Shown here: piece by piece, positions 1-12,304 of the stretch | Position numbering within the stretch: the first letter of the stretch is position 1 | Layout of the letters: the number at the start of each line of letters is the position of its first letter | DNA from: Atrina japonica | Lineage: Eukaryota; Mollusca; Bivalvia; Pterioida; Pinnidae | Direction of reading: 5' to 3' | Assembly: GCA_030159075.1 (NCBI GenBank) | Contig: BROG01000026.1 | Coordinates: 911,501-975,500 of the forward strand | DNA length: 64,000 nucleotides | The notes under the pieces: generated by a model | The model's database searches: none | What the model saw: only the letters and a program-made list of their open reading frames with translations | Told to the model about the DNA's origin: nothing | Made by a program: the position numbers and the translations under genes

Positions 1-454
1 TACATACTTTGGCATACTTTGGAAAATATACAACATTTCAACTGAAACAGAAAAAAAAATTAATTTGAGACATTTGTTCATAAATATAAAATCTTCTTTT
101 TTTTTTTTTTGGAATTTCCAATTTTTTCATACTTTTTGGGACAGTAAAAGTCATTATCACATTTGGAATGAGTCCTGTAACCGGACAAAATAAAGCCTTA
201 GAAAAATCCCTACATCTTGCTCCACAAAATTCTGCTACAAAATGTAAAACACCAGAGCAATGTATGCACCATAGAGTGATTTACTATGTTGGGGCCAAAA
301 ATATGAAAAAAAGTTTTGTTTGATGTGGGTCTAAAAAGTCCCAAACAAATTGTTTTTAGACAGTTTTGCCCTTTTATTATTAATTTGAAATTATTTAATT
401 GCATAACAAAATTATAAAACTTCAAAAGGAATATGCCCACCAAACAACCCACCA

Positions 455-545
455 TTAACTCATTCACCCCTAAAGACACATTTGGACGGGTCTGTCATTG
501 ATTTACAGAAGAGTCCATTCTTTTTCAAGGGGTTGATGAGTTTAA
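455..545. mobile_element. Short fold-back element, family 'TTAACYCATTCAC'
   Basis: The ends are imperfect inverted repeats, TTAACTCATTCACCCC and GGGGTTGATGAGTTTAA. A related copy of 81 bp lies at 25048-25128, which shows that it is dispersed. It has no coding capacity, so it is MITE-like, with class unknown. Confidence 0.6.
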
Positions 546-594
546 ATTACTGTTTGGGACACATCAAACAAATGGGTTTTTTTCAATGGCGGCC

Positions 595-736
595 TGGGGC
601 TCATTTTACAAAAGGTCCTTAGTCCTAAATCCTAAGTTTTAGTCCTAATTGTCATGGGACTGACCAATCACTGATGCATTGCCATGGTAGTTAGAACTAA
701 AAGTTAGGACTTGGGACCTTTCGTAAATCAGGCCCC
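595..736. mobile_element. Fold-back MITE-like element, ~142 bp
   Basis: The left end GGGGCTCATTTTACAAAAGG and right end CCTTTCGTAAATCAGGCCCC are near-perfect inverted repeats, and the pairing continues inward through GTCCTAA / TTAGGAC. The element can fold almost entirely into a hairpin. It has no ORF. Confidence 0.72.
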
Positions 737-1808
737 TGGTATGTATAATTTTGGGATTTTCCACCCAATCATATAGGGCCGAAATAAGGCCCCATTCCTA
801 ATGAAAAAACAATGCATTTTTCCCAGTTTGAAGTCAAATGACAATGAATTTTAAAGGATTTTTGTATTTTCACATAGTTTTGTGTATTTCTAAATTTCCT
901 AATTTGAATACAATGTTTCTAAAAATTAATTCAAAAGGTCAAGGGCCCATTCCCAAAAGAGTGTGGAAAATTTGTTTTGGGTGACTTGTTTTGAACTGTT
1001 GTGTGTAAACCTTTGAAAACTTTCAACTTTTCTCAAAAGAAAAAAAATATCAATGGGCTATTTTCCAATACATTTTAATTTTGGTGTTTTTAAGGTAAGT
1101 GTAAAGAGCTGTGAAGGACTATCCAAAAAATGTGTAGTCTTTACAAAATTTCTTTCATCTTGGATTTATAGAAAACAAACTGGGAACAAGATATGATGGG
1201 CAGTAGGCCTTGGTATAAAAAGTTAAATTTGTTTACCATTGCTGATGGGTATTGATGAGAGAACTGCCAGTACCCACCAGCTGTTTGTGAATACTTAGTA
1301 CATAAAAAATCTTATACAACATGTACCTCGAATATGTATCTTTACTTCTGATCAGTCAAAACCATATCGTGTGATCTAAAACACTTTTTCTTGTCACCCT
1401 GAAACATTTATGTCACCCTCTATGGCGATTTTGTCACCCACTCCTGCGCAGAAATGGATGTGTGTACGGTTGGTTTTTTTTTTTCTAGTAGGCAATGTTG
1501 TAATTAGATGTAATCTCTAGCAGATAAATTGTCTGTTGCATAACTCCTAGATTACTCGATGCAGACTGGAATGGACAGAAACAACAGCCGAAATTTAATG
1601 ATTTCACAGCATTGATACATCGTTGTCAAATATATTTGTTGGAGTCAGCCTTGATGGAGGCTTAAGATTAAAAAACGACGCACAAAAAAACGATAAAATA
1701 TCGATAGTTTTGAGTATCAAAGGCGCTATGTGAAATGTGTTACAATCATTATGATCTTAAGTAGGTCAGTTTGTTAGTTAAGTTTTATTGCCTTTTGGTT
1801 TAATAAAA
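737..1808. other. Unassigned CpG-poor sequence
   Basis: No ORF, splice-bounded exon or RNA gene could be supported on either strand. It may be intronic sequence of a gene lying mostly outside the window. Confidence 0.4.
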
Positions 1809-1945
1809 CAATTATTGCCCTTGTTTTGGGTTGACATGAATATTTGCCCACCCTCGAGGTGTTATCTCACCCTCTGGCAGAGCCTTCAGGTGACTCAACG
1901 CCTCTCGGTGGACAAATATTCAACTCAAAGCAAGGGCAATAATTG
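1809..1945. mobile_element. Fold-back MITE-like element, ~137 bp
   Basis: A perfect 15-bp terminal inverted repeat, CAATTATTGCCCTTG / CAAGGGCAATAATTG, is followed inward by imperfect pairing (GAATATTTGCCCACC / GGTGGACAAATATTC). It has no coding capacity. Confidence 0.78.
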
Positions 1946-2145
1946 TATATGTTTATTTTCGACGTTTTATGTGGGGAACTTTTAATATCCTGATATATGT
2001 GAATCTAGCATTTTTAACACAGCATCCTGGTATATTATGTTGGAAAATGACGTTCCAACACACCAGCATCCTAAGTGACATTGACCTGTGATAACTGGCT
2101 AATGTTTGGCATTGAAATCAGCTTCCTGTTATGTAAAGTGTCACA

Positions 2146-2605
2146 TTGACAAACCCAACACATCAGCATACCGATATATATGGTATCGACATACCCAACA
2201 CATCAGCATACCGATACATATGGTATCGACATACCCAACACATCAGCATACCGATACATACGGTATTGACATACCCAACACATCAGCATACCGATATATA
2301 TGGTATCGACGTACCCAACACATCAGCATACCGATATATGTGACATTGACATACCCAACACATCAGCATACCGATATATATGGTATCGACATACCCAACA
2401 CATCAGCATACCGATATATATGGTATCGACATACCCAACACATCAGCATACCGATATATATGGTATCGACATACCCAACACATCAGCATACCGATATATA
2501 TGGTATCGACATACCCAACACATCAGCATACCGATATATATGGTATCGACATACCCAACACATCAGCATACCGATATATGTGACATTGACAAACCCAATA
2601 CATAG
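2146..2605. repeat. 40-bp minisatellite, ~11 copies
   Basis: The unit is built from CCAACACATCAGCATACCGA followed by TATATATGGTATCGACATA; successive CATCAGCATA words are 40 bp apart (2161, 2201, 2241 and so on). Copies are nearly identical. Because 40 is not a multiple of three and the unit lacks stops, all + frames stay open. The predicted HTQHISIPIY-type proteins are therefore a by-product of the repeat. Confidence 0.93.
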
Positions 2606-2819
2606 TCTAGGTATTCTGGTATGTATATAGTGACATTGACATAATATGATGCATCTCTTCAACATTCTGGTATATAATATTTGACACTGACTTCCTGATA
2701 TGTAAAGTGTGACATTGACATATCCAACACTTGAGCATCGTGGTATATGTGACATTGACATACCTAACACATAGGTATTCTGGTATGTATATAGTGACAT
2801 TGACATAATATGAGAGTGT

Positions 2820-2945
2820 AAAAACCGAGGTACAGTGTCACAGTAGGTGCCGGCACGTTAAAGAAACCTCACTGCACAATGACTGTAAGTGCTAAGCTTA
2901 GGCCAAAATTTGAAGCCCTTCACCGACAGTTGGTGACGTCTTTAT
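2820..2945 (+). mobile_element. SINE family B fragment
   Basis: It shares CACAGTAGGTGCCGGCACG, TTAAAGAAACCTCACTGC and GGTGACGTCTTTATATGAG with the longer copy at 30100-30378. It is truncated at both ends. Confidence 0.7.
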
Positions 2946-4149
2946 ATGAGTGAAATCTAACACATTAACATCCATTGACATTTTCAACACTTAAGCATCC
3001 TGGTATATGTGACATTGACATATTGTACATTACTTCAACATTCTGATATGTAATGTTTGACATCGTCTTAAAAGTTTCCTGGTGTGTTAAGTGTGACATT
3101 GACATATTGTACATTACTTCAACATTCTGATATGTAATGTTTGACATCGTCTTAAAAGTTTCCTGGTGTGTTAAGTGTGATATTGACATACCCAGCTTAG
3201 TAGCATCCTGGTATGTACTTTCTGACATCGACATAAGATACATTGCGTCAACATTCTGATATGTTATGTTTGACATTAGCTTCCTGGTATGTATAATGCA
3301 ACAATGACATCTCCAACACTTCAACATCCTGGTACGTGTACATGTATATAGTGTGACATTGATATACTGTAAATTGGGATATTTTGGCATAGTTAAAATT
3401 TGGCCACTTTGGGCATAAAATTAAGGGTTATTTTTTGGCCAGTTAAGTTTTTGTCATTTATGTTTATATCTGGTTTAAAATTGGCCTAACATGAGATATA
3501 GATCTTGTCATGTCAAACATTTCAGATGCTAAATACCAAAATCTTATAAGGTGTCGGTAGAATAATTAAATTAATGCGTCACACTTCACCATCCTGGTAT
3601 GTATTGTGTGACATTGACATATTCAGCATCTAAATATTCTGAAACTGTCTGTTTAGGTCACCTGAAGATACAGATTACTTGTTCTCTTGGGTTGTTGTTA
3701 GCTTGTATACATGAAGGTAGGGGAGAGGGTCCTGAGTCATGCATGAAGTTTTGGATGTTTCAAAAAAAGCACATTATGACAAATTTTGTTCCAATTTGGT
3801 ATACTGGAATAGCATCTCTACATTTATGGTAGAAGAATGTTTTAAATTGATGCCCCAGGACTCTGGGTTTTACAGATAGGGTTGGGTCTCAAATAATGCA
3901 CAGGATCCTTTATTTATGTGTTATAAGTACAGTCCATTCTACTTATTTGCATGCCTGATAATTGCATATTATCCTGTATCCAAGGACTCAAAACAATTTG
4001 CTATATCTTGCATGTAAAATATTTCTTTAAATTACCTCTGTTTCACTAAATGAAATGTTGAGTTGCCTGTTTGATAGCAGTTGTTGAGACATCTGTTCCA
4101 ATTGTTAAAAGGATTCATTCCTTACTTATTTCATTTGGATTTAACTGTA

Positions 4150-4255
4150 GACTTGTGGCAGGTGTCACCAGTCAACAGGGGATGCTTACTCCTCCATGAC
4201 ACTTGATCCAACCTCTTGATTTTTAGAGGTCCGTGTTTGTCCAATTTTTACCAGA
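4150..4255 (+). repeat. Dispersed repeat fragment
   Basis: It contains CAGGGGATGCTTACTCCTCC and GAGGTCCGTGTTTG. From memory this resembles a repeat common in bivalve genomes and transcripts. I could not check this, and there is only one copy in the window. Confidence 0.35.
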
Positions 4256-4767
4256 TTTATACATATATCCTGGAAATCCTGAAGATTAATACTTTGGTAT
4301 CTGAGATTTTTATATCAAAACAAGAAATCTTGTTAATTGCATAAAAATAACCCCCCAAAATTAAAGAAATTGTACTAATTAATACTGGAAAAGGTTATAC
4401 ATATATGTGGTAATACTAATTTGATGGAAATTGGAACATACCAAACTGTATCATGGCAGGGAAGCCAACCTCTCTGTTTTGGGCAGAGTTTCTCCATTGT
4501 TTTTTTTTGTTTTGTTTTTTTTTTTAAATCCACGCCTCTGATTTCCTATTCAGTTCTCCAATTTTTCAAAAAAAATGTCTAGGTCATTTATTCATGGGTT
4601 AGAAATATCATATACACTAATTCAAACAAGGAAAATGCATCTGTGAGCGCCTAATTTTCAAACTTTTCTGGAGGAGCATACCCCCTGACCTAATAGTGGG
4701 CTTAAGCCTTTGGCAGGCACATTAAGACTCCATTTTTTAATTATCTAAAGTTGGCATCTCTAATATG

Positions 4768-4945
4768 TACAGTGACACTTGTATGTGACCTCCTTTGGGA
4801 CACACAAAGCCCAGACTTTATATGGATGTGGTCTTTAAATAGGGGTTGATTTGTATACAAATGGTACTATTGGAGAGAGCGAAAACGGTCTTTGTGACCA
4901 GGTGGTCTTTATATGCAGGTGGTTGTTAATACAGGTTTTACTGTA
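4768..4945. mobile_element. TA-flanked MITE (TACAGTG family), diverged copy
   Basis: The left end TACAGTGACAC and right end ACAGGTTTTACTGTA are inverted. The interior contains repeated GTGGTCTTTATATG words. It belongs with the better copies at 5028, 22719 and 34059. Confidence 0.55.
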
Positions 4946-5027
4946 TGTGAAGATTTTGCATTCCTGAGATTATTTTCTCTTGATTTTTATTGAGGATCCA
5001 TTATTAACCTACCAAGGACGTTTATAA

Positions 5028-5186
5028 TACAGTGGAAACTGTCTTGATAGACCACCATTCCTGCTGCTAAAATATGGTCTCTCAAAAGAGGAATTTTTAC
5101 AGGGATATTTAACTGAATGGTTTTCAAAATGTGGTCTCAAAAGACAGGTCTTTCAAGACAGTGGTCTCAAGACAGGTTCTATTGTA
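5028..5186. mobile_element. TA-flanked MITE (TACAGTG family)
   Basis: The ends TACAGTGGAAACTGTCTTG and AAGACAGGTTCTATTGTA are inverted repeats bounded by TA, as for Tc1/mariner/pogo-type insertions. It is 159 bp and non-coding. Confidence 0.75.
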
Positions 5187-5189
5187 GTA

Positions 5190-7170
5190 TGATATATACA
5201 AATGAAAGTACATGATAAACATAAATCATCATTGTTACCTATATAATACACTACCAGTATTCTGTTAATTGCACAATCCTGTTATTTCCATAACTTTTTA
5301 TGACATTTTGGTTTTGCAATTAAGAGGAATTCACGGTTTTAGCTTTACTGTAGAATCATCCCACCAAAATTGTATTTTGTATCAAAATTGTAATTTATGA
5401 AAATGCAAAATTCCACTCCCCCCACCCCCAAAAAGAAAAACGCCCCAAAAATGTTGTTAGTTGAGGACAGTAGAAACCGAGGTATCCAATGGGCAGAAGT
5501 TTTTAGGAGGCCTATAACGTGTACATATCTTTTCATATACTAAGTGTTCATCTATCTTACTGAAGGTTTCTCAAGTCGACAGTAAAATTCCACATCTATT
5601 CAGTTGGCGAGGCCTAGCCATGATAAAGCTCAAGAAAACGACTGTCATCGTATCGCTATTGGATACATCCGATTTAATATCGAATAGTTGTATAATACGA
5701 GAAAGGATGTGACTAGCGAAGACCGACATCTCTGTAATTACCGTAACGCTCATCCTGTGCTTAAAAACATGACAGATGTCTGAGTTTAAAGAAGACAGTT
5801 TGTGAATAATTTGCAGGTTGTTTTCTGATTATAATTACCACGATGAGTAAAATCAATTATCTTGGAATGAGTGAATTTTCAGGCAGTGTGGATCGGTCGT
5901 TACTATGGTAATTTGTCTTGGAAAATATAGTAATCGTAGAACCGTTACTTTGGTTCTTGGGTCTATCCAGCGAGCCGTGGATTTTTTTCTTCTCATGAAC
6001 GTATATGAAGGAGGATTCGCATTTGAAGTACATACTTTTATTTTGCATTCTTTGTTCAATATACTGACTTAAAAAAAATAAAAAAAATTTGAGAAAGCAT
6101 TTATTGTTCTTGTGAATATTCGTACATAGCAGTATGGTTTATCAATCCAAAAAAGCATGATGCATGTATATATATATATATATATATACCTGGATGCGCC
6201 GTGGTCAATATCAAGTTTTTTTTGATTGATAAATCATTATGTCACCCGCAACCAACATCAGTTTGCACTGAATTTCAAAATGTATACAGCGTTAGATGAA
6301 AAATAATATACATTTGTAATAAACATTGTTACATTTATAATAAACATTGATGGTCCATCCTGAGACTCACTGCGTTGATAAATGTGCCACTGCATGAGGG
6401 GGCATCAGATATGATAGTATAATATGGACCGAGTTTACTCCCTCGGAAATAGGAATACATAATAGTTCTAACTACTGAAGTAGATTAATAATAGCTACAT
6501 GTACATAGAATTGTTGAAAATCTTTTATTCAGGGTTTCTTTTGGAGCAACTGACACAACCAAAATTTATAATCAAAAAATTAATTCTGTTATATTTCAAT
6601 GTTAATATTATATATGGTGTTTCCGGGTATCTAGTACTTGGAAATTCCTCGCATTATTTATCCGCCTCTGGTAATATCTTATGGTGGTTGATGGAGTATT
6701 GTTGCTAACTTATAAATGTTGAAGTGTATATAAAAGTAAGTGTGTCATTTCCTTATTTCCTTCCTGCTTTAAGTAAACAGGAAAGATACGTATCCTTTAA
6801 TTTTATCTGTGAAATATGTACGAATTTTGTTCGATTCGTTGCAGTAAGTTTTGACAAACAAAATCATACATATCATAAATATTATAAACATAATACCAAA
6901 GTTATAATGCTCAAGACGATATCGTTTCTGTCAATTAGACTTCATCAGTTGAGCTCCAATTTGAAAAGTATGTGTATTTTCTAAAGATAAAGTGGTATCA
7001 TACAAGGCCAAATAATATCTCTAACAGTATAGCCGAAATCCGTGTAAGAGTAACCACTGTAAAAAAAAAAAAAAAGACTCTTAGTTTTAGAAGATTTTCG
7101 AATTTAAATGGTATTAACAGTGCCAAATATTACTTTAGTATAAGATGAACAGCTGGTACCGAAATACCAG
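5190..7170. other. Unassigned sequence; CpG-poor to CpG-rich transition near 5.4-5.6 kb
   Basis: No gene can be supported. A 60-codon minus-strand ORF (5571-5753) is followed by a good donor (GTAAGATAG on the minus strand, exon end 5561). It could be the first exon of a gene running leftwards, but I recognise no protein family. A short (TA)n run lies at about 6167-6188. Confidence 0.4.
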
Positions 7171-7179
7171 ATACATATG

Positions 7180-7480
7180 ACACGACGTTAAGGCCGCATT
7201 TTATACATTGTCTTTGTTTAAATGAACGGCTCAGTATACAAAATTATACATATACGACACGACGTTAAGGCCGCATTTTATACATTGTCTTTGTTTAAAT
7301 GAACGGCTTAGTATACAAAATTATACATATACGACACGACGTTAAGGCCGCATTTTATACATTGTCTTTGTTTAAATGAACGGCTTAGTATACAAAATTA
7401 TACATATACGACACGACGTTAAGGCCGCAATTCATACACTGTCTTTGTTTAAATGAACGGCTTAGAATACCTTGTTCAGA
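7180..7480. repeat. 77-bp tandem repeat, ~4 copies
   Basis: GACGTTAAGGCCGCA recurs at 7184, 7261, 7338 and 7415, exactly 77 bp apart. The unit also contains TTTGTTTAAATGAACGGCTT. Copies are nearly identical except the last. Confidence 0.92.
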
Positions 7481-7589
7481 GATTAAAGTGTGTATAACAA
7501 AGATGTTTGAGAAATAACTTCCGCTCTCTATATGATAAGTCCCATTGTACATATTGACGAACTAAGTTCTGGTTGAACTATTTCATAGT

Positions 7590-7689
7590 ATTTTGTGTGT
7601 GTGTATATGTATGTGTTTGTGTCTGTCTGTCTGTGCGTGTGTGTATATGTATGTGTTTGTGTCTGTCTGTCTGTGTGTGTGTGTGTGTA
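7590..7689. repeat. (TG)n / (GTCT)n microsatellite
   Basis: Runs of TG, TATG and TGTC, partly duplicated as a block of about 48 bp. It directly abuts the SINE that starts at 7691. Confidence 0.85.
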
Positions 7690-7690
7690 T

Positions 7691-7872
7691 GGCCTCCGCA
7701 GCAGAGTGGTTAGTCTCTCACTTCTGGTCAGCCGCAGTTCATCCCCGCTGGAACTTAAGCTGAATTCTGTGAGAAAGTTTGTCAGTTTGCAGTTTACTTG
7801 CGAAATCCGGTGATCTCTTCCACCAATCGCTGTCATACAGCTTGAAAATTGTTGAGTGTGGCGTAAAACACT
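7691..7872 (+). mobile_element. tRNA-derived SINE, family A
   Basis: The 5' head GGCCTCCGCAGCAGAGTGGT is related to a tRNA (box A region). A weak box B (AGTTCATCCC) follows, then the body with GGAACTTAAGCTGA, and the 3' tail TTGTTGAGTGTGGCGTAAAA. It matches the copies at 24108, 38942 and 61654. Confidence 0.82.
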
Positions 7873-8020
7873 TTAAAATAATAATAACAAAAATCAGACG
7901 TAAGGTTGTAAGAACCCTCACTGTATATATGACACATGTCCACAGCGCATGTCAAAATTGTATGACACTTTTAGAATTTGAATTTTGATTATTGTTTTTA
8001 GCCAAAAACCTTTTTTTCAC

Positions 8021-8125
8021 TTGTATGGTGGCGACCAGCTTTTAATGGTGGAGGAGAGAACCCGATTACGATGTACCTGTAAAATTCATGGAAGACACCT
8101 GACCGGCTTACCACAAGTGAACAGA
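8021..8125 (-). mobile_element. SINE family A, 3' fragment (minus strand)
   Basis: TATGGTGGCGACCAGCTTTT and AATGGTGGAGGAGAGAA are the reverse complement of the body found in the 61654 copy. Confidence 0.65.
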
Positions 8126-8129
8126 CAAA

Positions 8130-9460
8130 TGACATAGATACTGACAGTAATATGTACTACCTACTTCTGTGTCCTCTAATGTATTCATATATACAAGTTT
8201 ACATATAAATGATATGTGGTATCGTGTGCGATAACCCGTGTACTAAATAACAAAAGTTGTATATTACATTTTAGACCAAAAATATAAAACGGTGTCGGCG
8301 TGCCATTCAAATACTTATATTTTGACGAAACCGTCTTCTATGGGGTTTTGTGCCCTGTCATAAATTTTGAATTTACTGAGTTGGTGTAAATACAAAATTT
8401 ACAACAGATGTTCACCAGTAATTTAAAAATTTACAACATGACAATCGGATGCAATATTCACGTGATACCACTCACCATTTACGACTAGGTGTCGGTGGCA
8501 TAGGTCATGAGAAACACTGCACATAAATCATTCGGGGTTGGGGTTGGTGTATATTTTATAAATTAATTACTTACTAAAAGTCTCAACCCCCTTTCAAAAA
8601 ATCCTACTTAGATATTTTACAACAAAATCGGTTACTACAAATTCTCATACACACACCCTTTTAAAAAACCTGAATCCGCCCCTGTAAATACAGTAATAAG
8701 TCACTAAGAATTTTCTAACAAGCATCCTCCCCAAACACGGGAGAGGGGGGGGGGGCGACAGCAAATTTATACACCGTGGGAATGGCTGTTTAGTTTAGGT
8801 TACTAACTCTGTAAATGACCAAGATATATCAAATGTATAGGATTGACTTTGTAACGGGGTATATCGTAACGCCCATTCAAGTCCGCCGGGACATTAAGAC
8901 AAATGCCACCTGTAATATATTCGACATCTGATTTCAGATTCACCTTTACCCATGGCCAAGATATTGATTTCTTGTAACTCTCTTTTTTTCGCATTCGTAT
9001 TATTGAAATACTCATTCGAAACCTTGGGGTTTATTGAACAATTGCACTTAAATAATAAGACATGGAATTTATATTTGATAGGCCTATGACAAACATCTTT
9101 ATCACAGTCAAATCTAATCAATCTTTAACAACCGGTATATGCACCTCGTATTTCAGTTTAAACAAAATTACACATCAAACACGACTTGAACGGATGGGAC
9201 ACTCGCCCGGTAACATACCTACACATTTAACAAAAGCGTCTTACACAAACTTGAAATTTGATAACAGGATTACCATATAAGGAAAACGGTATATAATCGC
9301 ATTTCAAAATCGATATACTTAGTCGAACAAATTATGAAAGGTAACGCGTGGGACAATCCTAAAGTCGACGAAAAATCTTGATAAAATACAAAACGTAAAG
9401 TGTATCGGTGAAAAAAAAAACGTCCCGGAAGAAAAAAAGCGGTTGTAGTCTTTGTATGTA
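8130..9460. other. Unassigned CpG-rich intergenic sequence
   Basis: No supported exon, RNA gene or repeat, except a G-run at about 8744-8754. The short ORFs here have no recognisable domain. Confidence 0.4.
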
Positions 9461-9554
9461 TGATATTGATATATATATATAGAGAGAGAGAGAATTTTGA
9501 TTTAAGTTGGCGAGTTCGACTTTTAAAAATATATTTACCGACTGAAAAATAGAT

Positions 9555-9690
9555 AAACAAAACTACACATAGGTCTCTATCCGTATCATCAGACTGCACG
9601 AGATCGTTGTAGCGGAAGGATTCAACGAGCGCGTATCATCAGAGATCAATGTAGCGGAAGGATTCAACGAGAGCGTAAAATGTATCGGTA
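9555..9690 (+). repeat. SINE family B head, tandem partial duplication
   Basis: CGTATCATCAGACTGCACGA and GTAGCGGAAGGATTCAACGA correspond to the 5' part of the copy at 30100. The word GTAGCGGAAGGATTCAACGA occurs twice, about 44 bp apart. Confidence 0.6.
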
Positions 9691-9760
9691 ATAATAATAA
9701 AAATGTCTAGGAAGAAAACCGGTTACACTTAGTACGTATGAGATGCTGCAAGGTTATTAG

Positions 9761-9868
9761 AAGCTGATTTTGTGAGGAAGTCGCCAATTTACTTGTGGAC
9801 GGCCGGTGGTTTTCTCCTCCACAATTAAAAATTGGCCGCCATGAATTGTTGAGTGTGGTGTAAAACAC
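9761..9868 (+). mobile_element. SINE family A, 3' fragment
   Basis: It contains AAGCTGATTTTGTGAGGAAG, GGCCGGTGGTTTTCTCCTCC and the tail TTGTTGAGTGTGGTGTAAAA. The tRNA-like head is missing. Confidence 0.78.
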
Positions 9869-10184
9869 GTTTCGGACATACAAAATTTATGTAATAAGGA
9901 GCTCATGGTGAGTCATAAGACGGTGAAGCTCTTTTTCTCTCACATGCGTCTTATATGGGGATGTATTAAAAAAAAAAAACAGATGACTTGTTTTAGTCAA
10001 CAGAATCATGATAGAAGAATAACATTGAATTCAATATAAATTGCACCTCTAATCGGCCATAAATGACACATGTGTTTTATACGTTTATGCTTTTTTGTAA
10101 AGTAGTTCCCAGCAACATGTTGAATTTCCAACTTAACGAAATACCTTGACATAAAAGTATTCGCGAAACAAACAGGAGGAGGAA

Positions 10185-10187
<3 letters not shown>

Positions 10188-10261
<74 letters not shown>
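10188..10261. repeat. (TA)n microsatellite
   Basis: An uninterrupted alternating TA run of about 74 bp. Confidence 0.98.
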
Positions 10262-10264
<3 letters not shown>

Positions 10265-10265
<1 letters not shown>

Positions 10266-11000
10266 GCGTCGGAAGCAAATTGAAAGTGGGGGGGGGGGCT
10301 AAACCAACTTAAAACACATACACACGCCAGAAACGTCTATGTCCTATGTCTATATTTGCAAAAAAAGTGGGGGGGGGGCTAAGTGTGTGTGTGTGTGTCT
10401 GTCAATCATTATCATTCTGTGTGTATTAAAGTCGCATTAATGCTCCTCTAGCATACTGGTACATAAAACATGATGCATCCCCTAGCTCATTGTAGCGACC
10501 CTGTGTTTCATGACGTATGAAGATTGTAAACAAGTCGACAACACAGTCAGATAGACTCTAGGCTCATTTAGGGACGACAAAAGAACAGCGAGTACTAAAA
10601 TTTAACCGGTACATGTACATTCACGTAAAGTTAAACACCTCGCGTAGTGATACACAATTACTATAATTAGAAATTACATTAATAAATAATAAATGATTAT
10701 TCTGAAAATATGGAGTGATCTAGAACAAAAACATCCCGATTGAACCGTACACGAACCATCGCCGGAATACCAAATATAGACGTTGAGTGTATATTCATGA
10801 ATGAGTCATCATATAAAAATCTATTGACGGGCCTTTTATAGGTATAAAATATGGCTTGTGTTTAGGGGTACATAGAGGTTATCGTATCCCGCCATTAAGA
10901 TCACATTTTGCTTACGACATATAGTGTTAATTTATTATATTCTAGAAAATTTAGTGGCACTTGGATTGTGGCTATATATGTGTAGGTCCCATTTAGAACA
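10265..11000. other. Unassigned CpG-rich intergenic sequence
   Basis: It holds two G-runs with flanking AAAGTGGGGGGGGG (near 10,285 and 10,365) and a short TG run. No gene or RNA can be supported. Confidence 0.4.
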
Positions 11001-11004
11001 GCTC

Positions 11005-11385
11005 CAAAAAAGGCGATTCATGTACAACGTGCATATTTGGAGATAAAATGAACACAGAGTTGACATGCTTCAGAGAATCTATGTAGATCTAGTATGTCAT
11101 TAGATGTATTCATTTTAAACAGACATGTATCCATATATACCCATAATAAGTAAATAAAGGGGGATTTACAACATAGCCCCATGTATCCAAAAAAGGAGAT
11201 CCATGTACAACGTGACTCAGAGAATCTATGTAGATCTAGTATGTTTAACAGACCTAGATCTACATAGTCATTCGATGTATTCATTGTTAAATAGACATAC
11301 AATTCGAGGTCAGCATACCGCATGATACACATGTATCCATATATGTCGATTCAGTTCTACCCATAATAAGTAAATAAAGGAATAA
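11005..11385. repeat. Imperfect ~181-bp tandem duplication
   Basis: CATGTACAACGTG, AGAGAATCTATGTAGATCTA and ACCCATAATAAGTAAATAAA occur in the same order in both halves. The second copy has internal rearrangement, including a local inversion-like CCTAGATCTACATAG. Confidence 0.75.
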
Positions 11386-12300
11386 ACCCAAAGTACGTAT
11401 AAAATAAGTCCATATATGGAGTAGATATACAGAAGATAGCATATAGCTAATGGCTACTTCCTAGTGCACTCGGGGATTTCAAACTCGTGATGAACACGGA
11501 AATAACTAAACCATTGTAGACGCGTATGAATACAAACGCGAATTTTCCGTTTTAACCGTCTCTTATTGAGTGTCACTATATCTTTGAGCTCCGGGCAACC
11601 AAACCAACAAATAAGAGTTAACATGAGATATACATATTTACATTATTTCGTATTAGATTTACTTTCTTAATTTGACACGTGGTCCATTCATGAAAACTTT
11701 TATTTCAAAAAGAAAAAAAGTTTGTTTATTAGATTATGGTGACTGTTTCGAATGTGTTATAATGATTACTATTATTGGTATATTTATTTTCATCACATTT
11801 GAAGCTCCAGCGGGGTATCATTAATTCTGTGCAAGTTATCTCGAAAATGATACAAATATTTAAAGCACATTACGGAAAGGGAGGTAACTGTTATAAATCT
11901 CTGCATATCATATTTTATACAGTAATTATTGTTTCCCTTTATTTCGTATAAACATTCATTCCGAATGGTCACGGGCAAGCTTAAAATATTTTCACGGAGC
12001 ATAGGGAGGGAAAAAATTGTTTTAATATTTTCTACATTCATATAGGTTAACACATTTTTTGACTGAATATACCGCTGAACGTTCGCTGTGTATTTGCCAA
12101 TAATGTTAAACATTTCTGATTTCAAGATTCAATAATTTTAACAGAAAATTAATTTTCTTTGTCACTATTCCCTATTTTACACATATTTATTAATGAGATG
12201 TATTTTATGTGTATCCTGTAAAACATGCCAGTTTATAATATTAAACGATGGAAATTATAGACACACAAAAGCATCAACACGTAAATGGTTAATAATGAAA
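11386..12300. other. Unassigned intergenic sequence
   Basis: A minus-strand ORF of 110 codons (11793-12125) has AT-rich composition, no domain I recognise and no convincing splice context. I do not call it a gene. Confidence 0.4.
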
Positions 12301-12304
12301 ATTG

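Larger units (their letters stand above)
1985..3655. repeat. Decayed satellite field around the 40-bp array
   Basis: Diverged units carrying GTGACATTGACAT and CATCCTGGTATATG recur on both sides of the regular 40-bp array and again at 3,575-3,655. This suggests an older, wider satellite of which the central block was recently homogenised. A SINE piece interrupts it at 2,820-2,945. Confidence 0.65.

Noticed and set aside
2146..2605. CRISPR-like array (regular 40-bp spacing)
   Set aside because: There are no unique spacers between repeats, the whole unit is repeated, and the genome is eukaryotic. The same applies to the 31-, 28-, 27- and 19-bp arrays.
2106..2806. Overlapping ORFs up to 174 codons around the 40-bp array
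   Set aside because: All frames stay open because the unit has no stop and its length is not a multiple of three. The same peptide appears in each frame.
11793..12125. 110-codon minus-strand ORF
   Set aside because: No domain, no signal or membrane pattern, no splice support, and AT-rich sequence where such ORFs occur by chance.
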